The position numbers and the translations under genes were made by a program. From the NCBI GenBank assembly GCA_029204225.1, contig CM055104.1:41583390-41647389 (forward strand): 64,000 bases of DNA, written 5' to 3'. The stretch is from Diphasiastrum complanatum. Taxonomy: Eukaryota; Streptophyta; Lycopodiopsida; Lycopodiales; Lycopodiaceae. The notes below the pieces were generated by a model. That model was not told where the DNA came from. It made no database searches and saw nothing but the letters and a program-made list of their open reading frames with translations. Positions 30,101-42,100 of this stretch are shown in pieces. The stretch's first letter is position 1; every line of letters starts with the position of its first letter.

Positions 30101-33100
30101 TTTGTTCATCTTCACTTCAAATGCAAAGCAAAGAATCCAAACTCAAAGGATCTTCACCAACATCAGATAGATATATTTTAAGGAGGAGTGTTAAAAATTG
30201 TAAAACATATCTATCATTTGTTGTTAATGTTTGGAGGATCCTACCCATGTAAATATTTTGTACATATCCAAGGTATGTGAATTGAGCACATATCCTTGTA
30301 GAATAGGGCAAGTTTGGGTTAGGTAGATCAAATTCCAGTGACATGCATAAAGTTTAGTTGGTCTAGTATGATATGCAATAATGTTGACAATGTCTAGTTT
30401 GACATGCATATAGAGATTCACATGGAATTGGTCAATTATGACCTTGTAGAAACTCGAGCCACAATAAATGCATAATGTCCTAAGTTTCCATAGTGACATG
30501 CAAAGCATGCAATCACTCTACTGGACACATGCATGTAGATTTGTACATGGCTAGTTGAGAAATTGCCATTTGGAGAAAGTAGGTAAAAGTTAGGTGCAAC
30601 CTATGCATGCTAGCAGTTAGGTGTCAAGTTAACAGTTGTTTGCACTTGAATAGGTGTAGGATGTGCATTGAATGCAAGGAGTACCACGAATTTTGGCTCT
30701 CCTATGTATGTACATATCATTCTCATTCACAAAGTAATGAAAAACCAAAGTTTTCTAGCTATCTCATGCTTGGTTGGATCTAAACTGTTTTTTCTTGTTA
30801 TCTCTCTAGCTCTCTCTCTCTAACTCGTGTTGAGGCTAATGCTTATGCATTGTAATCTTGTACTTTTAATCATTCTTTGATTCATTGCTATCATAGTCTA
30901 TTGATTAGCATGCTAGATTGTGAATTAGCCATATCTTCTAAACTAGATCTTGTTGAACAATCTAGAATCAGGGTACTGTGCCAATCACAAAGCTTAATCA
31001 AGATCAGTCACTCTTGTGGACATTCCCCACACGTGTGAATTCTGGAATTTTCAACAACTAACAATGTCATTCGGCAAACCAAACAACCTGAACAACTTTT
31101 CCACGAAAAGTTGTGCAAGTTCAAAAGCTTCGACAGTCTGCTTGGTTGGTATGAACTGCACCATTTTAGTTAACCTGTCACCTATTACCCAAATTGCATC
31201 ATTTTGCTTCCCCGTCCGAGGTAGCCCAACCACAAAGTCCATGGAAATGCTTTCCCACTTTCTTTCGGGAATTTCCAAGGGCATTAACAAACCAGCTACC
31301 TTAAGTCTTTCAGCTTTGTTAACTTGGCATTGCGCACACTTGCGAACATATGCCTCCACCTGACTTTTTAAATTTGGCCAGCAAAAGTTCCTTTTTACTA
31401 AGTCAAGTGTGCATTCATGCAGGATTTGTAGGAAAGCAAGAGACAAGTCACCAAGATCTAGTTATCAATCAATCTCCACAAGAAACAAGAGAGAAGAGGC
31501 TGGGCGCCCAACTCTAAGAGAGAGAGAGAGAGAGAGAGAAAACAGCAACAAGAGCAATGGAGAGCCAAACTGTATAAAATGGAATACACAATGAGCATCT
31601 GAGTACTCTACCTGGATGTGACCAAATGCCACCAAACCCTAAGGTTAACCACTTACTAAATGTAGGGCACCCCCAAAAGTCAAAATAGGGCCCCTAAACA
31701 AAATTAGACCCCTAAGCCCCACGAGTCAGTACATGACCAAAATTGGGTCCAACTGAACTTAAGACAAACTTAAGATGGCCTAAATAACTAAATACCCATG
31801 GTTACACAAATCTCGACCTTTTGGGTCAAAGTAACCTATGGATTAACTTCAGCATAGTCATTTATTTCTAACACCCTCCTTAAATGAAAATGCAAAAACT
31901 GAAATCTTCACTATGTAACAAAACCAACACGTGGTATCAAATTTAAAGCTTCAAATCTGACTCTAGGCAACGCCTTAGTGAAGAGGTCCGCAATCTTATC
32001 CTCCGTAGGACAATATTCAAGTAAAATGTCGCCATCATGAAGTCTCTCCCGAACAAAGAAATAATGGATCTCGATGTGCTTCGTCCTCGCATGAAAAACA
32101 GGATTCCGTGCAATGGCAATAGCACTTTGACTATCACTCAAGGTAAGAGTGGCTGAGGGCTCGCCAAACTTCATGTCAACAAGTAGTCTTCTCAGCCATA
32201 AACACTCTGTCGTGGCTGAAAATATCGCTCTATATTCTGCCTCACTAGAAGAAGTAGCAACAATGGGCTGCTTTTTACTTGACCGCGAAATTGCAGAATT
32301 ACCGTAAAAAAAGCAATGTCCACTTGTAGAGCGTCTAGTGTCTTGATCTCCACCCCAATCCGAGTCACTAAAATCAACCAAACATGCATCATCGCAAGCA
32401 GGAAAAACCAATCCATGACTTCTTGTTCCTTGAAGATATCGAAAGATCCTCTTCAACGCTTTCCAATGTGATGTCATCGGGGCATGCATGAATTGACTCA
32501 TGAGTGAGACACTATAAGAAATGTCCGGTCTTGAATTACATAGGTAAATGAGACAGCCAATAGCTTGACAATATAAAATACTGTCAAATGATTCACCATC
32601 ATCTTGACTACTTAATTTCAGACCTCTCTCCATAGGTGTAGCAACCGGCTTGCAATCTTCCATCTTGAACCGCTTTAAAATCTGCCCAATGTAGCGTTCT
32701 TGAGAGATGAAAAATTTCAGCACCTTCTTGTACAAATTCAAGACCAAGATAAAAGTGCAATAGGCCTAAATCTGAGGTTTCAAAAACCATACCAAGATCA
32801 AGTATTACGGCATCAATCTGCTGCTCATTACTTCCCGTAATAATAATATCATCAACATAAAGCAAAATAATGATGATATAATCTGAAGTATGCTTGACAT
32901 AAAGAGTAGATTTGCTAGGACTATTAGTAAACCCTCGATCACAAAAGTAGGTATGTATCTTTTGATACCACATCCTCGGAGCTTGCTTCAGTCCATAAAG
33001 TGCCTTCTTGAGAAGACAAACTTTATCTTCTTGGCCTTCAACCAAAAAACCAGCAAGTTGTTGAAGGTACACTTCCTCATTGAGATCACCATTGAGGAGT

Positions 33101-36100
33101 GCTGTCTTTATGTCAAGTTGCCGCAAACGCCAACCAAAGTGGGCAGCCAAAGAGGTTACTACCCTCATAGTAGTCATCCGAGCAGTAGGAGAAAAAGTCT
33201 CCTCATAATCAGTCCCCTTTTGCTGAGCATAGCCTTTGGCAACGAGCCTTGCCTTGTACCTTTCAACGGTACCATCTGCCTTATACTTGATTTTGTATAC
33301 CCATTTAGAACCAATTGCCTTCTTCCCATGAGGAAGATCAACAAGAACCCAAATCTGGTTCTTCATAAGTGAGTCATACTCATCTTGCATCGCATCCTCC
33401 CAACATTTTACTCCCTTGGCCTGCTCATAGAAAACATGTTCTTCTGCAACATCTCCATGAGATGCAGGAGCAAAATCTGAAAAATCAGCATAGTCCACTG
33501 ATTTTGTAGAGGCACGTGTCTTTCCATCATAAAATGAACTTACTTTGCTGTCCCGCAAAGTCGACAACAGCCACCGTGGGACTGTTTTGGGCTGTCCCAC
33601 AGCCATGTCTCTTCTTACAATTTGCTGTCCAAGATCTTCCGACACCGCACTTGGCTGTCCAAGATCTTCCAAAACTGGTCCTTGCTGTCCAACAGTTCCT
33701 GCAGGCTGATTTTGAGGAACAACGGGCGGTTCTTGATGAACATTAGGCTCTAAACTTGATGAGGTGTTGGGCAGGTTGAAACTGGTTGATTGCTGCCCCT
33801 TATCTCCAACAATAGAAGATGGTACCAAATCTGGAAAAACTTCAACATTCACACTATGTGGGCTGTTCCCCTTCAAGATATGAGTTGGGGCCACATCCAA
33901 TGAATTCTTTTCATCAAAATGCACATCACGACTCACAATAATCTTATTAGTGCTCAAATTGAACAGCCTATAGCCTTTGCTTTCACTACTATAGCCAACA
34001 AAAATGCATTTAACTCCTTTATCTTCAAGCTTTGTACGAAGTTTATCCGGAACAAAAGCATAAGCCGTACAACCAAAAATGCGAAAGTGAGAGATTGTAG
34101 GCTTCTTTCCATACCAAACTTCATAAGGAGTTAATACTTTCAATGCTTTAGTAGGACAACGATTGCTTATGTATGCTGCCGTTATAACCGCTTCAGCCCA
34201 AAACTTGTGAGGCAACCCCTTTGCTTTGAGCATGCAACGGGCCATCTCCATGAGTGTGCGATTCTTTCGCTCGGCAACACCATTTTGTTGAGGCGTATAG
34301 GGAGTTGTCAATTGATGTAGAATTCCCTTTTCTCGAAGAAATGCACCGAACGTATTCTTAATGTATTCCCCTCCTCGATCGCTGCGTAGGGTCTTCAAAG
34401 AATGCCCAAACTGATTTTCCACCATTGCTAGAAAATCTTTGAAACGTTGAAAAACTTCCGATTTAGCCTTCATAGGATAGATCCATGTAAAACGGAAAAA
34501 GTCATCAATAAAAGTCACAAAATAGATGCACTTTCCAATGGATTTGGTCCTCATTGGACCACAAACATCACTATAAACCAAATCAAATTTATCAAGAACC
34601 CTTATAGTTCCATCAATTGGAAAAGGTTTCCTTTGAAACTTTCCAAGTATGCACCCCTCGCATACATGCCCTTCCGGCTGCTCAATAGTAGGAACGTCTT
34701 CTACCATATCAAATGTCTTCAGCTTCTTCAAACTTGCAAAGTTGAGATGCCCAAACCTTGCGTGCCACAATTCAGCCAACTCCAATGATTGTGATGTAGA
34801 AGCAACAAGACATGTAGAGGGAATTCGTCGCTCATAGGTATCCATAATGAATAAGCTAGCATGCATCGTTCCCGAAACAATAATCAAGAGTGATCTTTTA
34901 GGATCCTTGACAAGACACTTATCTTCTTTGAACTCAACCACTAGTCCTTGCTTCAACATAGTTGAAACCGAAAGAAGATTCTTCTTGATTCCCGGAACAT
35001 AAAGCACATTCTTAATGTACTTTTCTTCACCATTAGGCAAAATGATGGCTACAATTCCAATTCCATGAATAGAATAAGATGCATCATCCGCACATTGTAC
35101 CTTACTTCCATTTTGCACTTTTACTAATTTAGTAAATGCTTCTTTGCAAGAAGCCATATGCCGAGTAGCACCACTATCAATCACCCATTCAATGGGCTGA
35201 AAATCAGCAACTTGCAAAACAGAATCTGAATTCCTCATAGATGTAGTAGTACTAGTAGAAGCAATATTAGACACAAAAGTATAGTCTTGGTTGAAGAGAT
35301 CACCACTAGCTTCAAGCTCTTGCTCCAAAATACAAGTGAAGCACTAGTATCAATTCCTTTACTCTCCTCTTTCGCAAGCTTCTTCTTACAATCCTTGATG
35401 AAGTGCCCATACCTTTTGCAATAATGGCACTTCCTTTTCTTCTTTTGAGTGTTGACATCTTAACCTCCAACGGGCTTTTGCTCATCCTTGGAAGGAGGCT
35501 TCCCCTTTCCTTTTGACTTGCCTTTGCCCTTGCCTTTCGTGAAAAAAGCTTGATCTTGTTGAGTGTCACCCGCAAAGTTTTGCCTCGTTTGCTCCTCTTG
35601 AAGAAGCAGCCCAACAAGTTCATCAAAGGAGAGTTGTTGTCCCCTAAGAGAGATACTCAAAGATGAAACAAATGGAAGATAAGATGAAGGTAATGAGTTG
35701 AGAGTAATGGAAACAAATTGAGCATCCTCAAATATCTCATCAATATTGAGAAGCTCCTCACGAAGATCCTTGATCTTCGTCAAGTGATTGGTCACTTGAT
35801 CCCCTTCTTGCATCTTCAACAAAGAAAGCTGATTTCTGAGATACACCACTCTTGCTGGATTTTTGACTCTATACATAGTATAAAGTGTATCCCACGCACT
35901 TTTAGATGTCTTACAAGACCTAATATGAGGTAAGATAGATCTTTTCACAACAAGAGCAACCATAGAATGTGCTTGTGCATCCCTTCTATCCGAAGATGGA
36001 GAAGATGATGTTGATGATGATGATCCACGAGGTGTAGGAGGTGCCAAAGACGGAGGCCTTTCCTCATCACCATTGACCAAATCCCACAGCCCTTTCGCTA

Positions 36101-39100
36101 TGAGAAGATTCTTCATCATGTAACTCCACAAGGAGTAGTTTGTGCCATCCAACCGATCTTCACTAAACAAAGAACCGATAGCTTCCGATTCTTTAGCCAT
36201 TACCTCCAACAAAATTTCAGCTTGTAGTAGATAGGAAAGAGAGCCTTTCCACAACCAAATCTACTCAAAAATTTGCAGCAAACAAAGAGCTGAAAATAGG
36301 AGCACAAGATATCTTTCAATCTGCAACCAAAGTGCTCAGAAGATAATGGATAGATGGCTGTCTTTCTGCACAAAAAAACCAGCTTCTTGAAAATTAGGTT
36401 AGCTTCGATTGAAGCCTACACCGAAACCCAATTAGGAAGCCAAATAGTGTGATCAACACACACTCCAATAGGGGTGTTGGAAGCACCCTACTACTTGCTG
36501 AGAATCTGCAAATTTCCAACCACAAGTTGACCTAACCCTGAATAGGGTTTGCTGAATTTTGGGCGCCCTCCTACACAAATGCCTCCTCCAAACAAAACTT
36601 GCTGAAAACTGGTTGCATAAAACTTAGATTTGAGATTCTGATTTTTGGGTGCCAAAAATTGCTCCTCCAAGATCTCTGATGGCCGCCCTCCTTCAACCTG
36701 AAAAGAGACAAAAAAGCTGATCCAAACTCCACTTGAAAAGATCAGCAAGATGCTGAAATTTCACAACAAAAAGCAGAGAAGCTCCTCTTCTGGTAGGGCG
36801 CCAACAAACAAGCTTGTTGCAGATCCGGTAGCTTTGATACCATGTAGGAAAGCAAGAGACAAGTCACCAAGATCTAGTTATCAATCAATCTCCACAAAAA
36901 ACAAGAGAGAAGAGGCTGGGCGCCCAACTCTAAGAGAGAGAGAGAGAAAACAGCAACAAGGGCAATGGAGAGCCAAACTGTATAAAACGGAATACACGAT
37001 GAGCATCTAAGTACTCTACCTGGATGTGACCAAATGCCACCAAACCCTAAGGTTAACCACTTACTAAATGTAGGGCACCCCCAAAAGTCAAGATAGGGCC
37101 CCTAAACAAAATTAGACCCCTAAGGACCCACGAGTCAGTACATGACCAAAATTGGGTCCAACTGAACTTAAGACAAACTTAAGATGGCCTAAATAACTAA
37201 ATACCCATGGTTACACAAATCTCGACCTTTTGGGTCAAAGTAACCTATGGATTAACTTCAGCATAGTCATTTATTTCTAATAGGATTTGGGCCCTTATAT
37301 CATCATTTTCTAGCACAAAAACCTTTCCATTCCGGAAAAGCAACCCATTCCTAATGGAATAGTCTCTTTGTATCTTGCCCTGAGGAGAAATCTTGGAATC
37401 CTGCATTCCAAGCTCATCACTAGATCTAGTAGAACCTGCCAGGACGTCTAGCCAAATACGACCGAAGTACCTATCGGTCTTACACAAATCTCTTAAGGAC
37501 AGATACAACTCAGATTGGATCTCAGAAAAGCTTAACTGATTAACCTCTCCAATCCGGCTTAAGGCATCCGCGACACTATTAGAAGTACCCTTCCGGTACT
37601 CAATGTCATAATGAAATTCTTGGAGCATCTCTGACCATCTGGCCTTACGACCCCTAAGGTCGACCGCATCGTTAATATACTTTAACGCTTGATGGTCAGT
37701 AACTATAGTAAACTGGGAGCCATACAAATAATGTCTCCAAACTTTCACGGCATTAATGACAGCAAAAAGTTCCTTGTCATAGGTGGAATACCGCTTTTAG
37801 CAGCACGTAATAAACTGACATGAAAGATATCACAAGCCCGAGTAGCAGCAGGTAACTCAAGACGATATGTAACTGGACTGAGGCGCTCAAGAATCTGAAA
37901 AGGCCCATAATAGCGCGGCGCAAGCTTTTCAGTAGAAGCAAGACCCTGTACAAAACGATGGCGAGCAAAGCGTAACCGGAGAAAAACAGTATCTCCCTCT
38001 GCAAACTCAACATGGCGCCGATGACGATCAACAATGGTCCTGTACCGCTGCTGAATATGTTGTAAATGAGTAGCGGCTCTAGTAATAATCTCCCGAGCAC
38101 TCGAAAGATAAGATGAAATAGTAATAGGTGTATCGTCTGGAGGAGCAGGTATACCGGGTAGAACTGGTGAGTATCCATGAGCAAGCGGGAAAGGAGAAAC
38201 ACCTGTGCTGGAACTAACAGAACTGTTATAACTATACTCAGCCAAACATAAATGCTGATCCCAATCACGACCAGAAGGAGAAACATAATGTCGTAAATAA
38301 TCCTCCAATACCCGGTTAATAACCTCAGACTGACCATCAGCAGAAGAATGATAAGCAGTGCCCATAAGTCTTACTATGTCTTGTGCTCATCAGGAGGATG
38401 CATACGAATCTGGTGATAACCAGAACGGAGGTCAAGTTTAGAAAAGATCTTGGCTTGGCCTAACTGGTCAAACAAGGTCATCCATATGATGGATAGGGTA
38501 CTGATTACGGATAGCAAGTTTATTTAAAGCACGATAATCTATACATAGACGTTTAGTACCATCCTTCTTATCAACAAGTAAAACAGGAGCACCAAAAGGA
38601 CTGTGGCTAGGAACAATAAGGCCTTGACGTAATAAATCAGACACCTGACGCTGGACTTCCTCGCGCTCAACAATAGACATACGAAAAGGAGGACGAGAAG
38701 GAGGTGATGCAGAGGAAACAAGGTCTATGTGGTGGTTGACATCTCGTAAAGGTGGTAACTGAGTCGGCTCTCTAAAAACATGCTCAAATTCACGCAATAG
38801 TTTAGAAAATACCTGTGGCAAAGGTGGTGCATCCGCAATAGGCTGAACTAGCTGAACAGAAAGAATAGCCGCACAGTGGGCCTTCGAGAGGCTCCGTATG
38901 AACTGCTTCCCGGAAATAAGCTGATAGTCCTGCCGAGAATCAATACCAGAAAATATGTGTTGAGTACCATCATGAGAGAATGTCAATGTCTGTTGTTGGA
39001 GGTCTACTGTAACCGCACCAAGGGATGCAACCAATCAGCACCGAGGATAAGATCGTACAGTGGAATAATATGAAAATCTGCCTGACCAAGGAAGTCTCCA

Positions 39101-42059
39101 ATCCGATATGAAAGTTGCTGATACATCTGCGTGCTAGGAAAAGAGTGTGCGCTGGCAACCTCAACATGCAGGGGATGAGGCATAGTGACTGGCATAGCAC
39201 GAATGCATGTAGTAAAAACGAGTGAGTGCTACCCGTGTCAACAAGGGCAATAAACTCACGACCAGTGATACGTACGCGAAGACGGATATGGCGTGGACCC
39301 GGCTTACCAGCCCAAGTAGCATAAGCAAGCTGAGCATGGCATATAGCTAGATCAAGGGGATCAGGAACAGGCTCAGTGGGTATGGCAAAATGATCAACAG
39401 GTGGGTCATCATCAAGAATATGAAGGCATATGGCAGAATCAGGACTATCATCAGGTGTGTCAGCATCATGGAAATAGACGGCAGTAGTAGTGGCAGGCTA
39501 TCGGCAATCACGGGCGATATGATCAGGACTCTTACAGTTGAAACATAAGCGCTTCTCACGGATCTCAGACATCTCAGGCTGTGAGTAGCGACGAACAAAA
39601 ACAGGACGAGGAGAAAAAGGAGGACGTGGTGCAGAAGGAAGAGTGGACGAAGGTGAACTGACAGATGTGGGACTAGCAGAGGATGGAGAGGAAAAAATAG
39701 GACGTGTGAAAGGACGCAAAGGACGAGAAACAGAGGAAGAGATGGGAGAGTACTTGTGCTGCAGTGCGGTAGCAAGGGAGATGGCGTGAGAAAGAGTGAG
39801 TGGAAAAAAAGAAGAAACATCATACCTGAGTGCGCCTCGTAGACCAGCAACGTAGCGGGAGATGAGCTCCAATGAAGAAATATCTGGGAATAGATAGGAA
39901 AGCTCTGTAAACCGTGTCATATAAGCAGCCAAGTCACCAGTGTGAGATAAACTGCGAAAGATGTCGCGCTGTCGAATAAGCCACTGAGGATCAATCATCG
40001 CTAGGCGGAGTGCTGTCATAAACTCTGTCCAACTAGCAAGGCCAGGGTGTGAAGCCGTCTACCGAAACATGCGCCACCAAGTAGTAGCATGGCCCTCCAA
40101 ATGTAAAGCAGCCAAAGGTGGTAGAAATGTACACTGGGCGTAAATCAGTGCGTACATCACTCATGGCTTCCCTAAGATGATCTCGGAATTCATGCCGTAC
40201 TTCGTCAAGGTAAGTGGAAGATGGTATGCGAGGCTCAGAAGATGTAGGGGAAGTATCCATGGTCAAGGAATGCAGGAAGTGAAGAGAGTGTAAGAAAAGC
40301 TTAATATCGGAGGGAGCGGACTTTTGTCGTCACCCCAAATACGCTTTAGGTACACAAATGACACTAAGAGCAAGAAAGGAAATGACAAATGTCAAGAAGA
40401 GGTGTGGAAAGCAAGGAAAAACCAGCAAAGATACCTCTCGATAGAGCTCCAAGCGTGTGCGAAGAGCTGGCTGAAAAATGTGACCACAAGGAGAATGAAA
40501 GTGGGCGCTGGACAGCCTCCAATCAATGCTGAAAATATGGCTGGAAATCTGTGGAAAACGTGATGAAATAGGGTGATGGACAGCCTCCAATCAAAACTGA
40601 AATATGGCTGAAACTCTGCTGGAACAATGGCTGAAAAATGTGATGAAGTAGGGCGCTGGACAGCCTCCAATCAATGCTGAAAAGATGGCTGGGAATCCTC
40701 TCCCTGAATCAAATGGAGGATTCAAAAAAAAGAGGGAAAAAGATTTGGAACTTGGCCGCCGGAAATAATCTGCCCAAAAAAAAAAAAAAAAATTCCGGCC
40801 GCCAAATTTAGCGGAAGTACTTCCGCTAACTATCTGCTAAAGCTCCGCCAAGGAAAATGCTCTGATGGGAGTTGGTCCTCCTCCAAACTGTGCTGAATGT
40901 TGCTGAAGCAAAGAGACGAAAGCCCTCAGCAAAGAGAGAAAAATCAGCAAGGAAAATGGGCACCCAATCAGAAAATCAGATTTGAAATTCAGCAATCAGG
41001 AAAGTGCTCTGATGCCAAGTTATGATCAAAATCTCAGGTGTTGAATCAATGAAGCATAAAAGACAGCAATAGACTAAAGCCCTACAAGCAATAGACAAAA
41101 CAATAGGTTCTTCCACGAAGAGCCCAAGCAATACCAATCAATAATCTGAAAAATGAATGTACAAATGCCCCTATAAATACCCTACCAATGAACCCTAAAA
41201 TAGGAATTCAAAAGTAAAGGGAGGCAAAATGTGGAGGGAAAATAGTGCGCCCTCCTACGGGCCCCCACTCCACATATAACCATATAATAGGGCCCCAAGG
41301 CTAGTCAATGTCATAGAAAAGGACCCAGTGCAGGTCATAAGCATATAAAAAGGCTCTGGGGCCCGTACATGACTAATATAAAATGCGTAACCGTAAATAT
41401 ACATAACCAACAGTAAATGTAAAGAGGCCTGCGGAATATATGCAGAGTAGCCTAGTAGGCCTGTATCCTGTAATCCGTAACTCCTAGCAATCTGCCAGGT
41501 GGCCTACAGCACCCCCCCCCCCCCCCCCCCCTTCACTTTTTCTTGCTTTTCTTCAGATGGTCCTTCGCTGATATACAGGGAAAGGTCTGGAGAAAACGCT
41601 TCATGTGAGCAGGGAGGGCCCCAATTTCCCTGGTCAAGAAAAAGAAAGAGAGTGGAATAGAAAAACGCTGCTTGTAGACACCTGTCTGGGCCCAAACAGT
41701 GCCACGTGGCAGTTAGGTACTCGTTTTCTTGAGAAGCATCACGGGTCAGGCAGCGATCAAGACTTCCAAGTTTTATCACGCTGAGGAGGGCCCATCCCAA
41801 CAGATGTATACTTGAATCTGAGCGGAACGAGGGTAGGAAGGTGTGAGTATCCATGGTTTCAAGTCGATGTAGAAAGGTAACAATCTGAAACAAGGCCTCT
41901 ACCACCATGGGGAGTGAGGCGAACTCCGCTAAAGTCTCATGAGGAACTGATGGCTTCGCATGAATCATCCTCCCTAACATGGTGATGTCTCTCCAAGTAC
42001 CCTGAGATATCCCTGGGCACCAAACCTCCACCGAGTGCATAGCCACTGGTGAGACCACT

Positions 42060-42100
<41 letters not shown>

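Larger units (their letters stand above)
26196..31056 (+). mobile_element. copia-1: RT-less (non-autonomous) copia-type LTR retrotransposon
   Basis: Flanked by target duplication ACTAA (26,191-26,195 and 31,057-31,061). LTRs of about 868 bp (26,196-27,063; 30,189-31,056) are nearly identical by eye, so insertion looks recent. PBS TGGTATCAGAGCC at 27,065-27,077 matches initiator tRNA-Met. Purine tract AAGGAGGAG precedes the 3' LTR. The interior holds gag, protease and a mutated integrase tail. No RT or copia RNase H motif (such as YVDD) was found, so it would need enzymes from another element. Confidence 0.9.
31427..37282 (-). mobile_element. copia-2: nearly complete Ty1/copia element
   Basis: Target duplication GGATT (31,422-31,426 and 37,283-37,287). 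LTRs 31,427-31,873 (3') and 36,843-37,282 (5') are nearly identical. In element sense they run TGTTAGAAATAAATGAC...GCTTTCCTACA, with the 5' LTR first dinucleotide mutated to TA. PBS TGGTATCAAAGC adjoins 36,843. Purine tract AAGGAGGG adjoins 31,873. It carries gag and a full protease-integrase-RT-RNase H order with a few frame breaks, inserted in the integrase of gypsy-3. Confidence 0.95.
37798..41482 (-). mobile_element. gypsy-4: internally deleted chromovirus relative of gypsy-2
   Basis: 5' LTR (41,018-41,482), PBS TGGCATCAGAGC beside it, a roughly 750-bp leader, gag from 40,266, protease, then the start of RT. RT is cut off after HPPDEHKT near 38,380 and joined to integrase sequence ([20 protein letters not shown]...). 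The deletion removes the RT active site, RNase H and integrase catalytic core. The 3' side stops at 37,797, where gypsy-3 begins, so no 3' LTR remains. Confidence 0.9.
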
